DNA of 64,000 nt from Companilactobacillus sp. (lineage in GTDB: Bacteria > Bacillota > Bacilli > Lactobacillales > Lactobacillaceae): positions 2,600,001 to 2,664,000 of the forward strand of contig NZ_JAKVLR010000001.1 of NCBI RefSeq assembly GCF_022484265.1, read 5' to 3'. A program made the translations under genes and the position numbers. Positions 34,426-45,200 of the stretch are shown here, one piece after another. Positions within the stretch are counted from its first letter, which is position 1; every line of letters begins with the position of its first letter. The notes under the pieces are model-generated. The model did no database searches and was not told where the DNA came from. It saw nothing but the letters and a program-made list of their open reading frames with translations.

Positions 34426-36294
34426 ATGGATTTAACAAAATTAAGACAGAGTGATAAAGAAAAACAATTATTGAAACAGTATTCAAGTGAGGACTTCACA
34501 GATATACAAAAGAAATATCAAGATGAAGGAACAAAATACTGTTTCGAAGTTTTAGATGGTAAAAGAACTACCGGATATAATATTAGATTAGCTTGTTACA
34601 GACATTTAAGGGATCTCAAACGTGTTGAAAATAATACGTCTGATTTCCCTTTTTATTATGATTTAACAAAGTGTAAGCAGGTGATGAATTTTGCAAAGAT
34701 TTGTCCCAATGTCGATACAGGTAAGCCTGTCGCATTAATGGCTTGGCAGAATTTTATCTTGTGTCAAATATTTGGCTGGAGAGACGATAATCAGAATAAA
34801 CGTTATAGTTCAGTCATAGTGTCTGTTGCTAGAGCACAAGGAAAAACCTATCTTTGCGCGATAATTGCTTGTTATGCATATTTAATCGAGGCCAGCGGAA
34901 AGAATAACCAAGACCTAATGGTTACAAGTAACATTACCGAGCAAGCCAAAAAAATCTACGGTTACATTTCAACTATGATGAATCAGCTAATAGACACTAA
35001 CCCGTTGTTTAAAGAATTCGCTAAAAAGGTTGATATGGACGTTCAACATAATCGTGTTATTCAAAGAAATACGAATAATCGATTGTTACAATTGTCTGCC
35101 GAGTCAGGTAAATTTGATAGTTATCACTTCTTATCTGCGATATTTGATGAAGCAGGTGAAACAAACCATAGTGTGATTACCGACAAAATAACTTCTGGTC
35201 AAATCAATACTCCTAATTCTCAATTTATTCAAATTTCCACTGCTTATCCTGATTCGACTGTTCCGTTCAAGCAAGAAGAAGATGTGGTTATTCGTGCTAT
35301 GGAACAAGATGACAAGCGAGAAGGCGACCATCAGTTGGCATTGATTTGGTCCCAGGATAGTGAAGACGAAATCAATAAACCTGAAACATGGGTAAAGAGT
35401 AATCCATTGTTGGATTTATCAGATAAACACGATGGACTTATTTCTGGATTGCAACGTGAATTAGATATTAAACGTATCAACTCACAAGAATTTAGTTTTG
35501 CGAATAAGAATCTTAATATTTGGCTAGATCATAAAGTTAATTCGTATATTGATAATGAAGATTGGGATTCTACGACTATAAGCGATTTTGATGTGGACGG
35601 AAGGGATGTATACGTTGGTTTTGATGCAAGTTTAACCTCTGATAACACTGCTCTTGCTTTTATATATCCATATCAAGATAACGGACAGAACTTATATCAT
35701 TTGGAACAACATTCATTTGTTCCTTGGAAATTACTTGGTTCCATTGAGGCAAAAGAAAAATCAGATGGCATTGAATATCGAAAGTTTGCAGATTTAGGTT
35801 ATGCAACCATTACGAACAACGAGCGTGGATTAATTAACCTCGACCAAGTGTATAACTGGTTACTAAATTATGTTCAAGAAAAAAATTTAAACGTTAAATT
35901 CTTTGGTTACGATGCTTTGAGAACCAATAATTTTATCCAAACACTAAATGATGAGACTGATTGGCCGATTGAACCCTTACGACAAACCAGTTATAACTTG
36001 TCTGAATCTATAAAATATATACAAAACAGTTTCTTCCACAGAAATGTTACGCATTTAGATGATGAAATAATGAAAAAAGCCCCTATGAATGCGGAAGTTG
36101 GTGAAAATAAGGCAGGTATGGAGATTGGTAAATCAAAACAATCAATGAAAATTGATGTGGTCGATGCTTTGATAGATGCTATGCACCAAGCAATGTTTCA
36201 CTTTAACGACATGCGTGACCGTGATGATCCGCTTAGCAAATATAGTGACCAAGCAATCCAGGACTATTTGGAATCGGATGATTTTGGTTTTTAG
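34426..36294 (+). CDS. terL: Terminase large subunit
   Basis: About 622 residues. ATPase domain with Walker-A-like ARAQGKTYL and Walker B IFDEAGET; C-terminal nuclease with DASLTSDNTA and the late DVVDALIDAMHQA. Powers DNA packaging and cuts the genome. ATG 34426 is preferred over 34411 because GGTGGT lies upstream of it. Confidence 0.95.
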   Translation: MDLTKLRQSDKEKQLLKQYSSEDFTDIQKKYQDEGTKYCFEVLDGKRTTGYNIRLACYRHLRDLKRVENNTSDFPFYYDLTKCKQVMNFAKICPNVDTGKPVALMAWQNFILCQIFGWRDDNQNKRYSSVIVSVARAQGKTYLCAIIACYAYLIEASGKNNQDLMVTSNITEQAKKIYGYISTMMNQLIDTNPLFKEFAKKVDMDVQHNRVIQRNTNNRLLQLSAESGKFDSYHFLSAIFDEAGETNHSVITDKITSGQINTPNSQFIQISTAYPDSTVPFKQEEDVVIRAMEQDDKREGDHQLALIWSQDSEDEINKPETWVKSNPLLDLSDKHDGLISGLQRELDIKRINSQEFSFANKNLNIWLDHKVNSYIDNEDWDSTTISDFDVDGRDVYVGFDASLTSDNTALAFIYPYQDNGQNLYHLEQHSFVPWKLLGSIEAKEKSDGIEYRKFADLGYATITNNERGLINLDQVYNWLLNYVQEKNLNVKFFGYDALRTNNFIQTLNDETDWPIEPLRQTSYNLSESIKYIQNSFFHRNVTHLDDEIMKKAPMNAEVGENKAGMEIGKSKQSMKIDVVDALIDAMHQAMFHFNDMRDRDDPLSKYSDQAIQDYLESDDFGF

Positions 36295-36303
36295 GAGAAC
36301 AAC

Positions 36304-36486
36304 ATGAAGAAAATATTAAATACTTTGAAGCATTGGTTTCTATCAAACATAGACACCGTGCTTTTTTTATTGGCTTTAGTGATTATCGATGTAAATTCTT
36401 ATCATTTTGGAAGTCTAATTGGTAATTATGTTGTGGCTGGTAGCTTGTTCGTAGTCACTTACATATTAAATAAACCCCAAAAATGA
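36304..36486 (+). CDS. DUF1056-like small membrane protein
   Basis: 60 residues with two membrane segments (about 17-30 and 38-54). Small DUF1056-type genes stand between TerL and portal in lactococcal and lactobacillus phages, as here. GGAG precedes ATG 36304. Confidence 0.7.
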   Translation: MKKILNTLKHWFLSNIDTVLFLLALVIIDVNSYHFGSLIGNYVVAGSLFVVTYILNKPQK

Positions 36487-36516
36487 TTTTAATAACGGTA
36501 GAAAGGAAGTGAGCAC

Positions 36517-37728
36517 ATGTTATTCAGAACATTAAGACCCACAAGTAAGCCTTACCAGATGTTGGGAAGTGGAGATTATGAATTAGGCTATTCATTAAAG
36601 AACGGTCAGTTAGTATTTAACTCTGGTTATGTGTCGGCCACTAAAGCATTGAAATATTCAGATGTATTTGCGGTTGTAAATAAGCTTTCTGAAGATATGG
36701 CGAGTGTACATTTTCAAACTGATAATAGCTTTACTAATAAAGTATTGTCTAATCCCAGCCATTTAACAAACAGTTTTGCTTTTTGGCGATCTATGTATGC
36801 ACAAATGCTTCTCACAGGAAACTCTTATGCCTACATCTGGGGAGATAAATCTGGAAGAAGTGACTATCTGGAGTTTTTGAAACCATCTCAAGTTGATATC
36901 TATAAGTCAGGAGATGGTGATAATTTAACATATGACCTAACATTTCCCGATACTCAAGAACCTGATATGAACAATGTTCCCAGTTCACAAATTATCCACC
37001 TGAAGACCATGAGTATTGATGGCGGATTAATAGGGATATAGCCCTTGAGTGCTTTATCTAAGGAGCTTCAACTGCAAGATGCGAATAAAGGATTGGCTTT
37101 AGATGCGATGAGGAATGGACTTAATATCTCAGGTATATTGAAGCTAAACCGTGGAGATTTAAGTAATCCAAAGATTCGAAATAGTGTCAGGGATAAGTTT
37201 GAAAAGACAGCTAAAGACGGCCATACAATCGTTTTAGATGCTTTGGAAGATTACCAATCTTTAGAAATTAATAAGGATATATCTAAGCTTCTTTCTTCTA
37301 CAGATTGGACTGGTGATCAGATTGCCAAAGTATATGGAGTTCCCCAAGATTATTTAGGTACAGAAAGTGAACATTCAAATATTGAACAAGTTGCTATTCA
37401 GTACTCACAAACTATCGGTAGGTATATAAGGGGTGTTCAATCTGAGCTCAGTTTAAAACTTAACGGAAATATTGATTACGATATTAACCAAGTATCTGAC
37501 ATTGATGGCCAACAAGTGGAAAATAGGGTATCCAATCTTGTAAAGAACGGTGTTATAAGTTCGGAACTCGCTCAAAATATTTTACTTAAGAGCAATTCTG
37601 ATTTATTAACGGTTGAGGCAATGAATGAAACTGATAATCCTTTGCCACCCGTTGTGACTAAGACAACGGTAACGGAGAAAGGTGGTGATAATAGTGAACA
37701 AGATCAAGGAAATCAGAGTCGCCAATAA
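36517..37728 (+). pseudogene. HK97-type portal protein interrupted by an amber codon
   Basis: One continuous frame except for TAG at 37039-37041, codon 175. Before it: YSDVFAVVNKLSEDMASVHF and the SYAYIWG and PDTQEPDMNNVPSSQIIHLK portal segments, ending GGLIGI. After it: PLSALSKELQLQDANKGLAL and the TDWTGDQIAKVYGVPQDYLG portal motif. Portal proteins read GxSPL at this place, so TCG to TAG is the simplest change. Repaired length 403 residues. No SD lies before the possible TTG restart at 37045. The portal is essential, so the phage should not package DNA unless the codon is suppressed. Confidence 0.9.
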
Positions 37729-38281
37729 TAGTGATTTTAAGCTTGAAAAACGTGCCGAGAGTAATGGTAATAATTTATCAGGTTATGCAATTATATTTGA
37801 CCAACCAAGCGAAGACTTAGGGGGATTTATTGAATATGTTGATAGATCAGCACTAGATGGCGTTGATTTGAGTAAGGTTCAATTACTTTATAACCACAAT
37901 TGGGACAACATTTTAGCAAGAACAGATAGCAGCACTTTATCACTTCAAGTAGATGATAGAGGGCTGTTTTTTAATGCTCAAATTCCTGATACGACGCTTG
38001 GTAATGATGTTTCAGAAAATGTTAGAAATGGTAATTTAAAAGGTTGCTCATTTGGATTCACCATTAGAAATGATAGCTGGCAAAATACTACTTCTGACAC
38101 CGCTATTAGACACATTACTGAGATTGATGATCTATTTGAATTGTCTATTACACCAATGCCTGCCTATCAAGAAACTACTGTATCAAAACGTTCATTAGAT
38201 AAATTTAAGCAACAAGAAATTAAATCATTGGGTTCTGAATTAGAACTCATCAAATTAAGGAGTGAATTATATGGATATTAA
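37694..38281 (+). CDS. HK97-family prohead protease
   Basis: About 195 residues from GTG 37694 (AAAGGTGG upstream; GTG 37682 is an alternative). Catalytic features: LLYNHNWDNILARTD with the active His and GCSFGFTI with the active Ser, then ITEIDDLFELSITPMPAY. Cleaves the scaffold part of the capsid protein during maturation. Confidence 0.93.
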   Translation: MNKIKEIRVANNSDFKLEKRAESNGNNLSGYAIIFDQPSEDLGGFIEYVDRSALDGVDLSKVQLLYNHNWDNILARTDSSTLSLQVDDRGLFFNAQIPDTTLGNDVSENVRNGNLKGCSFGFTIRNDSWQNTTSDTAIRHITEIDDLFELSITPMPAYQETTVSKRSLDKFKQQEIKSLGSELELIKLRSELYGY

Positions 38282-39464
38282 AGAAATTCAAACAAAAATT
38301 GATGAAGCAGAAAAATTCATCAGAAGCGATGCACCACAAGAAGAAAAAGATAAAAAAATTGAAGAGATCAGAAGCCTTACTAAAGATTTTGAAAATTCCA
38401 AAGAGATTGAACGTGCTAAGAACCTGATTACTAAGAATAACGATGATGATAAGAAAGATTCAGAGAATGAAGATAAACCATCTGATGAAGGTGATAAAAA
38501 GAAAGAGGATAAAAGATCAATGCCAGAAAAGACATTTCAAAATAAAGAAGTAAGAAACAAGATTACTGTTGAGCCACAAAAAGAAGTACGTTCAGCATTG
38601 AACGCTTATGTTCATTCACGTGGTGAAAAACGTGACGGTGTTAAAGAAGTTGGTAATGAAGTAATCGTCCCAAAGGATATCGCTTATGATCCTAAACAAC
38701 CAGTACAAACTCAATATGATTTAAGACAATTTGTACAAAATACCTCAGTAACAACTGCTTCTGGTACATATCCAGTACAAGATAAAGTTGATGCTGTATT
38801 CCACACTGTTGAAGAATTGGAACAAAACCCAACACTTGCTAATCCTACTTTCAAATCAATTGATTATAAGGTAGCTACATATCGTGGACAATTACCAATC
38901 TCTCAAGAAATGATTGACGATACAAACTTTGACGTTGCCGGACTTATTGGACAATATATCCAAAAACAACTTTTGAATACTACTAACCAAGCAATTGCAG
39001 AAAAGATGAAGACTGCAACACCAGTTTCATTAACATCAAAAGATGATATTACAGATTCAATCAAAGAAATCCTTAATGTTAAATTGGACCCTGCTTATAT
39101 GCCTAAGATTGTCGCTACATCAAGTTTTGTTCAAGCTGTTGATACATTAAAAGACAACCAAGGACACTATCTGTTACAAGATAATATTGCCCAAGGAACA
39201 GGCAAAATGTTATTAGGGTTAGATCTTGTTCGTATCCCAGACACATTACTTGGAAAATCAGGCGATGCTATTGCTTGGATTGGTGATCCACGTGCTATTA
39301 CATACTTTGACAGAAATCAAAATACTATTCGTTGGCAAGATAATCCAACATACGGTCAAATTCTTGCCGGTAATATTCGTTTTGATACAGAAGTTACTGA
39401 TTCAGAAGGTGCTTTCTTAATGACCTTGGCTGGAACTTCAACGCCAACATCTAGTAAAGCCTAG
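38271..39464 (+). CDS. HK97-family major capsid protein with scaffold domain
   Basis: About 397 residues from ATG 38271 (AAGGAGTG upstream). Residues about 1-95 are charged and coiled-coil-like, the delta scaffold removed by the protease. The rest is the HK97 fold, with VPKDIAYDPKQPVQTQYDLR, TYRGQLPISQEMIDDTNFDV and the late WIGDPRAITYFDR. Forms the icosahedral head. Confidence 0.95.
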   Translation: MDIKEIQTKIDEAEKFIRSDAPQEEKDKKIEEIRSLTKDFENSKEIERAKNLITKNNDDDKKDSENEDKPSDEGDKKKEDKRSMPEKTFQNKEVRNKITVEPQKEVRSALNAYVHSRGEKRDGVKEVGNEVIVPKDIAYDPKQPVQTQYDLRQFVQNTSVTTASGTYPVQDKVDAVFHTVEELEQNPTLANPTFKSIDYKVATYRGQLPISQEMIDDTNFDVAGLIGQYIQKQLLNTTNQAIAEKMKTATPVSLTSKDDITDSIKEILNVKLDPAYMPKIVATSSFVQAVDTLKDNQGHYLLQDNIAQGTGKMLLGLDLVRIPDTLLGKSGDAIAWIGDPRAITYFDRNQNTIRWQDNPTYGQILAGNIRFDTEVTDSEGAFLMTLAGTSTPTSSKA

Positions 39465-39478
39465 TTAGGAGAAATCTC

Positions 39479-39826
39479 ATGAACGACGATAAGTTATTGC
39501 AAGCGCTTAAGCTCAGTTTACGTGTTGATGGAGACGAAGATGACGAAATTTTAAAGAGAAATATTTCCGCTGCCAAATCTTATGTGATTGGTGCTATTGG
39601 TTATGATGATGGCATTATGACAGGATTTTATGAGCTTGCCGACATTAAGGATCAATTTGAAATGGTAGTTATTGCAATTGCAAGTTCTTATTATACTTAT
39701 CGCTCTGCAATTGTAGGAAATGCAGTCAGTGAAGTCGACTTGGTCAGTTATTCAATCATTGGACAACTTAGAGGCAAGTATATTGATATAGAGCAACGAG
39801 GTGGCGTAAATGGTTCAGAGAATTAA
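39479..39826 (+). CDS. Head-tail connector (gp6-like)
   Basis: 115 residues: LKLSLRVDGDEDDEILKRNI then AAKSYVIGAIG and IASSYYTYRSA, the DNA-packaging/gp6-like connector pattern. TAGGAGA before ATG 39479. Overlaps the next gene by 17 nt. Confidence 0.85.
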   Translation: MNDDKLLQALKLSLRVDGDEDDEILKRNISAAKSYVIGAIGYDDGIMTGFYELADIKDQFEMVVIAIASSYYTYRSAIVGNAVSEVDLVSYSIIGQLRGKYIDIEQRGGVNGSEN

Positions 39827-40163
39827 TTTCAGTCGTCTTGATAAACGGCTTTCATTGTGTGATGTAGGAAATAAAGAAACTGCACAGCATACAAACAAAG
39901 CAGTATTAACCCCTATCAATACGATTTGGTGCGGTCTATACACACTTACTATGAATCAAAAAGTCACATTACTTGGAACCCCTGATAGTTTCGATGTGAT
40001 AGTAATCGTACGTCACCAAGCAAAGGGATTGAATGGTGCAAAGTATGTTGTGTTAGACAAGAAGAGCTACCAAATAACAGACTATAACCCAGACTCTGCA
40101 AATATTGCTGATGCGTATGACCTTATTAGTCTGAAAAGAGATGACAAGATTGGACTTAGTTGA
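39810..40163 (+). CDS. Phage head closure protein
   Basis: 117 residues; strand-rich product with IWCGLYTLTMNQKVTLLGTP and VIVRHQAKGLNGAKYVVLDK, as in SPP1 gp16-type closure proteins. Seals the connector after packaging. GAGGTGG before ATG 39810. Confidence 0.85.
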   Translation: MVQRINFSRLDKRLSLCDVGNKETAQHTNKAVLTPINTIWCGLYTLTMNQKVTLLGTPDSFDVIVIVRHQAKGLNGAKYVVLDKKSYQITDYNPDSANIADAYDLISLKRDDKIGLS

Positions 40164-40584
40164 AGGATTAGAACAGTTAGATAACGAGCTAAGTAAATTA
40201 ATTCCAACTGAAACTCAAAAGAAAGCAATGACAAAGGCAGGCGCAGAAGTTTATAAACAGATCCTTACTAAAAATATGAATAACTCGCTTCATAAAGGTG
40301 AGCATTCAAGAAACACCAAGTTAGATTTATCTAAGTCGATTTCAATGAGATATAAATCTGAAGATGGTGCCACTTTTGTTGGATTCAAGAATGATAAAGA
40401 AAATCCTGGCTATATAGCACGATTTTTAAATGATGGCTATATGGCTCATGGTGGGAAAGGTAAAAATTCTCATAGTACTAAGTACATTCCAGGACTTCAT
40501 TTTCAAGACCATTCAATTGAGGAGAGTAAGCATGATGTTTTAGAAGCTGAGGCGAAAGTCTATAGACAATTAAATGGAGATTAA
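40141..40584 (+). CDS. HK97 gp10-family tail-joining protein
   Basis: 147 residues with MTKAGAEVYKQILTKNMN and FVGFKNDKENPGYIARFLNDGY, the gp10 pattern. ATG lies within the preceding gene. Joins head and tail. Its C terminus overlaps the next gene start region. Confidence 0.87.
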   Translation: MTRLDLVEGLEQLDNELSKLIPTETQKKAMTKAGAEVYKQILTKNMNNSLHKGEHSRNTKLDLSKSISMRYKSEDGATFVGFKNDKENPGYIARFLNDGYMAHGGKGKNSHSTKYIPGLHFQDHSIEESKHDVLEAEAKVYRQLNGD

Positions 40585-40585
40585 C

Positions 40586-40951
40586 ATGGTCTCAAATGTT
40601 ATTTTAGATCTATTAAAAGAAAATTCGGATGAATTAAAAATTGATTCATCCAATTTTTTTGCTCAAAACATTCCGCAGCAATATGTGGATGTTGAAAACA
40701 CAGTCGTCCTAGTATCTGAAATACATGATATCTTTACAAATCGTGCAAGTGATATCAGTACAGCTAAGGATCAAATTATAGAAATACAAATTTTTTATCG
40801 TGGTGATACGGATGACGAAAATACACAAAACAAAATTAATCAAATATTGGAAAAACAATACTTCTACCAAATAGACTCTTATCCAGACATTGATCCGGTG
40901 ACGGGAGCTTTTAGTAGAACTATGAAATACGAACATACGGAGGAAATTTAA
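40586..40951 (+). CDS. Tail completion/terminator-type protein
   Basis: About 121 residues from ATG 40586 (GGAG upstream; ATG 40574 is the alternative). Position between gp10 and major tail protein and the IEIQIFYRGDTDDENTQNKI segment, with the late TRTMKYEHTEEI-like end, fit the gpU/DUF806-type tail terminator. Family call is mainly positional. Confidence 0.7.
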   Translation: MVSNVILDLLKENSDELKIDSSNFFAQNIPQQYVDVENTVVLVSEIHDIFTNRASDISTAKDQIIEIQIFYRGDTDDENTQNKINQILEKQYFYQIDSYPDIDPVTGAFSRTMKYEHTEEI

Positions 40952-40952
40952 T

Positions 40953-41606
40953 ATGGCATTATCAGGTTTTGAAAGAGTAAGAATTGGTATTTATAACGCG
41001 ATTGATGATGAAACAATCAAACCAGAAAATATTTTTGATATTGGGCCAGATAGCAAAACTTTTGGTTCAACAGTTAGTGCATCTATCACAAACATTGCAC
41101 CTACTACAACTCCAATCAATGGATCGGACCAAGTTTGGAAGACTCCAGGAAAAGGTACAGGAAATATCTCAGTTGCCTTTGTAGCAAATACAATGGATAA
41201 AATTGTTCGTGCAAAAATTCTCGGAATGGAAACGAAAGATGGATATCAAACAATTTCATCAAACACAGAAGCACCTTATTGTGTGTTTGAACTGATTTCA
41301 CATGATGCACAAAATGAACAAGCCAAGGCTAGAATCGCACTTCTCAAAGGAAGATTTAGTTTAGGTAATGTTGATCCAAAGACAAACACAAATACAACTG
41401 TTTATTCGCAAGACAATTTAACATTTACTGCAGTAGACAGAAACGATGGCAAAACATATGTTGAAGCTATTGAAGATGATGATTTTGATATCGACAAGTA
41501 TGAAATGGATGTATTTGGTCAAAAGGTAACTAATTCTGATGGTAGTACTACAGGTGCACCAAAAACAACATCAAGTACTGGTTCAAATACCCCAACAAAT
41601 AAATAG
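40953..41606 (+). CDS. Major tail protein (TP901-1 type)
   Basis: 217 residues: FERVRIGIYNAIDDETIKPE, ISVAFVANTMDKIVRAKILG, and a late QDNLTFTAVDRNDGKTYVEA segment. Ends in a Thr/Ser-rich tail. Forms the tail tube. GGAGG before ATG 40953. Confidence 0.87.
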   Translation: MALSGFERVRIGIYNAIDDETIKPENIFDIGPDSKTFGSTVSASITNIAPTTTPINGSDQVWKTPGKGTGNISVAFVANTMDKIVRAKILGMETKDGYQTISSNTEAPYCVFELISHDAQNEQAKARIALLKGRFSLGNVDPKTNTNTTVYSQDNLTFTAVDRNDGKTYVEAIEDDDFDIDKYEMDVFGQKVTNSDGSTTGAPKTTSSTGSNTPTNK

Positions 41607-41659
41607 TGATTAACTAAAAAAAGACAGAGACGATAGATGTGAGACGATAAGGAGAGAAT

Positions 41660-42049
41660 ATGTCAAAGACACAAGCAACAATTACATTTTTAGGAAAGAA
41701 ACGCATTATTAAGAAGTCAGTCAAGAATTTCAGACTAGCATTGGAATTTCAAAAGAAAGACGTACTTACACAAAAACAGTCACATGTAAAAATGAATGAA
41801 TACAAAGAATTAGCAGATTCAGATCTTGGCAATGAAGATAACTATTCAGCAATTGTTGATGCGACTGCAAGTCTAACAGATATTTCTATTGAACAAATAA
41901 ATGCAAGTTTAGAGTTCATTCAAGAAACTTTGAATTTAAGTGATGCTGAATTCACAAAGTTAGAAGAATTATCAAATGAAGAAGTAGCTGCGACTACTGC
42001 TAAGATTTCAAATCTAATTACTAATGATGATACAGACCCAAAAAAGTAA
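41660..42049 (+). CDS. Tail assembly chaperone (gpG-like)
   Basis: 129 residues: an N-terminal strand segment (ATITFLGKKRIIKKSVKNFR) and a helical C-terminal half. It ends at TAA right after a slippery AAAAAAG, so some ribosomes shift to make the longer gpGT. AAGGAGAG before ATG 41660. Confidence 0.85.
   Translation: MSKTQATITFLGKKRIIKKSVKNFRLALEFQKKDVLTQKQSHVKMNEYKELADSDLGNEDNYSAIVDATASLTDISIEQINASLEFIQETLNLSDAEFTKLEELSNEEVAATTAKISNLITNDDTDPKK
42040..42046 (+). other. Programmed -1 frameshift site
   Basis: A AAA AAG heptamer in frame with the gpG codons CCA AAA AAG TAA. A -1 slip replaces the stop with GTA AAA GAG and continues to 42294. Classic G/GT arrangement of siphovirus tail genes. 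Confidence 0.85.
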
Positions 42050-42294
42050 AAGAGTCAGATTATGTGGCTCCTTCAGAGGTTTTAAATGAATTCTTAGATT
42101 TTGAACGAGGCTTAATGGAGAACATGGGTTGGGACATCGAAACTGTCGAGTCTCAGCCTTATTTTTTGCTTGTAGAAGTTATGAGTGAAAAAAGAAAAAA
42201 TGAAAATCCAAATAATGACGTTGGACAAATGAATTTAGGCGATTTCATTCGAACAGGTGGGATTGCATCAATTTTCCAGAAGGGAGGAAAATAA
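42046..42294 (+). CDS. gpT part of the gpG-gpGT tail chaperone, made by -1 frameshift
   Basis: The -1 frame has no SD or ATG and is open from the slip site to TAA 42294. It encodes about 82 residues (APSEVLNEFLDFERGLMENM, then QPYFLLVEVMSEKRKNENP). It is expressed as the C-terminal extension of the 41660 product. gpGT binds the tape-measure protein encoded next. Confidence 0.83.
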   Translation, partial: VKESDYVAPSEVLNEFLDFERGLMENMGWDIETVESQPYFLLVEVMSEKRKNENPNNDVGQMNLGDFIRTGGIASIFQKGGK

Positions 42295-45200
42295 ATGGCA
42301 AAAGATATGCAATTAAACACTGGTATTCATATTGATACCATTCAGTCGGAAGGCTCAATCAAGTCATTGAAAAACCAAGTCCGTGCTCTCACTTCAGAGT
42401 GGAAGGCAAATGAAGCAGTTTTGAGAGCTAATGGCGACTACCAAAATGCATATAAGTCAAAGGTTGACGGTCTCAATCGCTCCATTGAAGGTCAGAAGAA
42501 TTATATCAATAGACTTAAAGATGAAATGAAGCTTTTGGACACCTCCACATCTGAAGGGTCTAAAAAGTATTCCGATTTGGCCAGCAAAATTAATAATGCA
42601 ACTCGACAAATGAGCAACATGTCTCAGCAACAAGAACGTGCTAAGAATGTTTTAGATTTATACAATCAAGGAATAATGAAACAAAAAGATGCTCTTGAAC
42701 GTACTAAATCTGTCACTGATAGTCTAATCGAAAAGTACAAAGCTGAAGGCCAAAGTATCAAAGCCAATTCAACTGAAAGAGAAGCTCTCAAGAAACGAAT
42801 TACTGATTTAAATTCATTATATGAAAAAGAATCCAAACAACTTCAAAATGTTAAGAAGTATAGTGGATCAACGTCAAAAGAATTTTCACAGCAACAGACT
42901 CGTGTCAATGAGCTTGGTGCTGAAATAGGCAGAAGTAATTCAAGATATCGTGAGTTAGGCACTCAATTGGGAATTGCTGGCACACACTTTGTTGGTTTCA
43001 GAGAGAACGTTGGTAAAAGTAAGCAAGTTCTATCAATGACTCGGGACTCCATTAAAAATACAGCTTCTCATTTGAAGAATCTTGCCTTAACTGCAACACT
43101 TGCGGGTACGGCTTTGGGTGCTGCATTAGCAAGCGGAGCACGAAACGCTACTGAACTACAAAATACTACTAAGGTTACTAGCAATTTACTTGTAACTGGC
43201 GGAGAAAAGGTTAGTGAAGTTACAAGAAACGTTGCTGAGATGCAAAAAGATGGTCAGCAATATGCACTGAAATACGGTAAATCTCAAAATGAAATTGCTT
43301 TAGGATATCAAGATCTCATAAAACGTGGCTATGACTCAAAGCAAGCACTAGGAGCAATGCGCTCTGAACTACAAGCTTCTGTTGCATCTGGTGATGACTT
43401 CGCTGACGTTGTAAAAGTATCTTCACAAACCTTAGAAGCGTTTGGTATGAGGACAGATTCCACAAAAGGAATGATTAAGAATACCAAAACAGCAGTTAAT
43501 GACCTTGCATACGCTGCTGATATGACAGCTACAAATTTCTCTGATTTAGGAATTGGAATGTCTTATGTGGGATCAACAGCTCATCAAGCAGGCTTTAGTC
43601 TGGCCGAAACTTCAAGTGCCATGGGTATTTTAAGTAATAACGGCCTTGAAGCTGATAAGGCTGGTACAGGATTAAGAAAAGCCATTAATAGTCTTATTTC
43701 TCCAACTAAGGGTGTTTCTGGAGCCCTGGAGAAAATGGGATTGAGCACCAAGGATTTTGTTGGGCAGGATGGAAAGCTTAAGTCAATGACTGACATTTTC
43801 GGTCTGCTCAATGAACATACACAAGGAATGAGTAAACAAAGCAAGGTCGATTTATTCCACAGTATTTTTGGTACAACAGGACAACAAGCTGGACTGATTT
43901 TAGCCGATAATGCAAAACAGCTTGGAGAACTAAATAAAAAAGTTGAAGACTCATCAAAGAACAACTATGTTGCTAAGTTGGCCGAAAAGAATAGTAAGAC
44001 TGGTAAAGTTGCATTAGATAGATTAAAGCAAGCATTTGATTCTATTACGATGACGATCGCCTCTAACGCTCTTCCTGCAATCACTCAAATTGGTGATAAA
44101 CTCGCTAAAGGTGCAGGATCAAAAGAATTTGAAAAAGATATTAAAGGAATTGGTGTAACTGTTGGTCATTTGACTGATAATGTTGCGGTCTTTTTTGGTT
44201 ATTTAGGCCAACACCATGAAGATGTTCAAGGAATTGTAACCAGTACAGGAAAAATCGTTGGATATTTGGCTGAAGGTGCTTGGAACACTTTTGCTGGAAC
44301 ATTAAAAGTTATCGGTGGTGCTTTTGGCCTTGTTTCTTCTAACGGGGAGAAAGCAAAAGATCCTTTACATGTTATGAATGAATTTGTTACCAATCTAGCA
44401 AAGCATAAGACTGCTATTGAGGCTATTGGCGGATCGATTGCAGCTATATGGGCCTTAAATAAAATGTCCAACTTTGCATTAAAACTAAACGAAATAACTG
44501 GATTGTTCAGTAAACTGTCTGGATCTTTGAAAAAAAGTGACTTACCAATTGAAGCAAGCAATTTAGCGGATAATACCGCAACAAGTTTCAACAACAAACT
44601 TTCTACAAAACTTTCTTCAAGTCAAATGGGTTCTAATATCATGGCTATGGGCAAATCTACTATGGGAAAATTTGCTTTAGGTATGAGCGCCGTGGAAGTA
44701 GGGTTTGATGTTGTCAGTGCTATTACTGCAAAGAATCCTCAGGAAAGAGTTACAAAGTCTGGAGAAGCAGTTGGTACTGCACTTGGAACTGGGATAGGAG
44801 CTGTTTTGGGTGGTCCAATTGGTGCAATGATTGGTTCACAATTGGGTGATCAAATTGGAAAATATGCGGCACCTAGCATTAGTAACTTGCTTAAAAATGG
44901 TACATTTTATGACAGTAAATCCTTAGAGTACATGAAACAGCAACGTGAGAATGCCAAAGAAAACATGGACAACACCAATAAAAAATCGGACTTTGGTAAT
45001 TTACTTGAAAATAACTTTGATCAAAAGAAGGCAGATGCAGACGCTGCCAAGAATTTTGAGAAGCAAAAAGCAATTTTTGATAAATGGGATAAGAAGATTA
45101 AGGATTATAAGAGTGGAAAATCTAAATCTTCCAAAACTTCTACCAAAGAAGCCGTTGAGAGTGTCGCAACCACACATGTTTCAAAGAAAGATATTGAAAA

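Noticed and set aside
31787..37041. Suppressor-tRNA idea: element B contains CTA in its 11-nt loop and the portal gene has an in-frame TAG.
   Set aside because: The CTA is preceded by G, not the invariant T33, the loop is 11 nt rather than 7, and there is no variable loop. The int and Tal lesions are frameshifts that suppression would not cure.
37045..37728. Second half of the portal as an independent gene starting at TTG 37045.
   Set aside because: No SD before it and it lacks the N-terminal portal part; a nonsense-interrupted gene explains it better.
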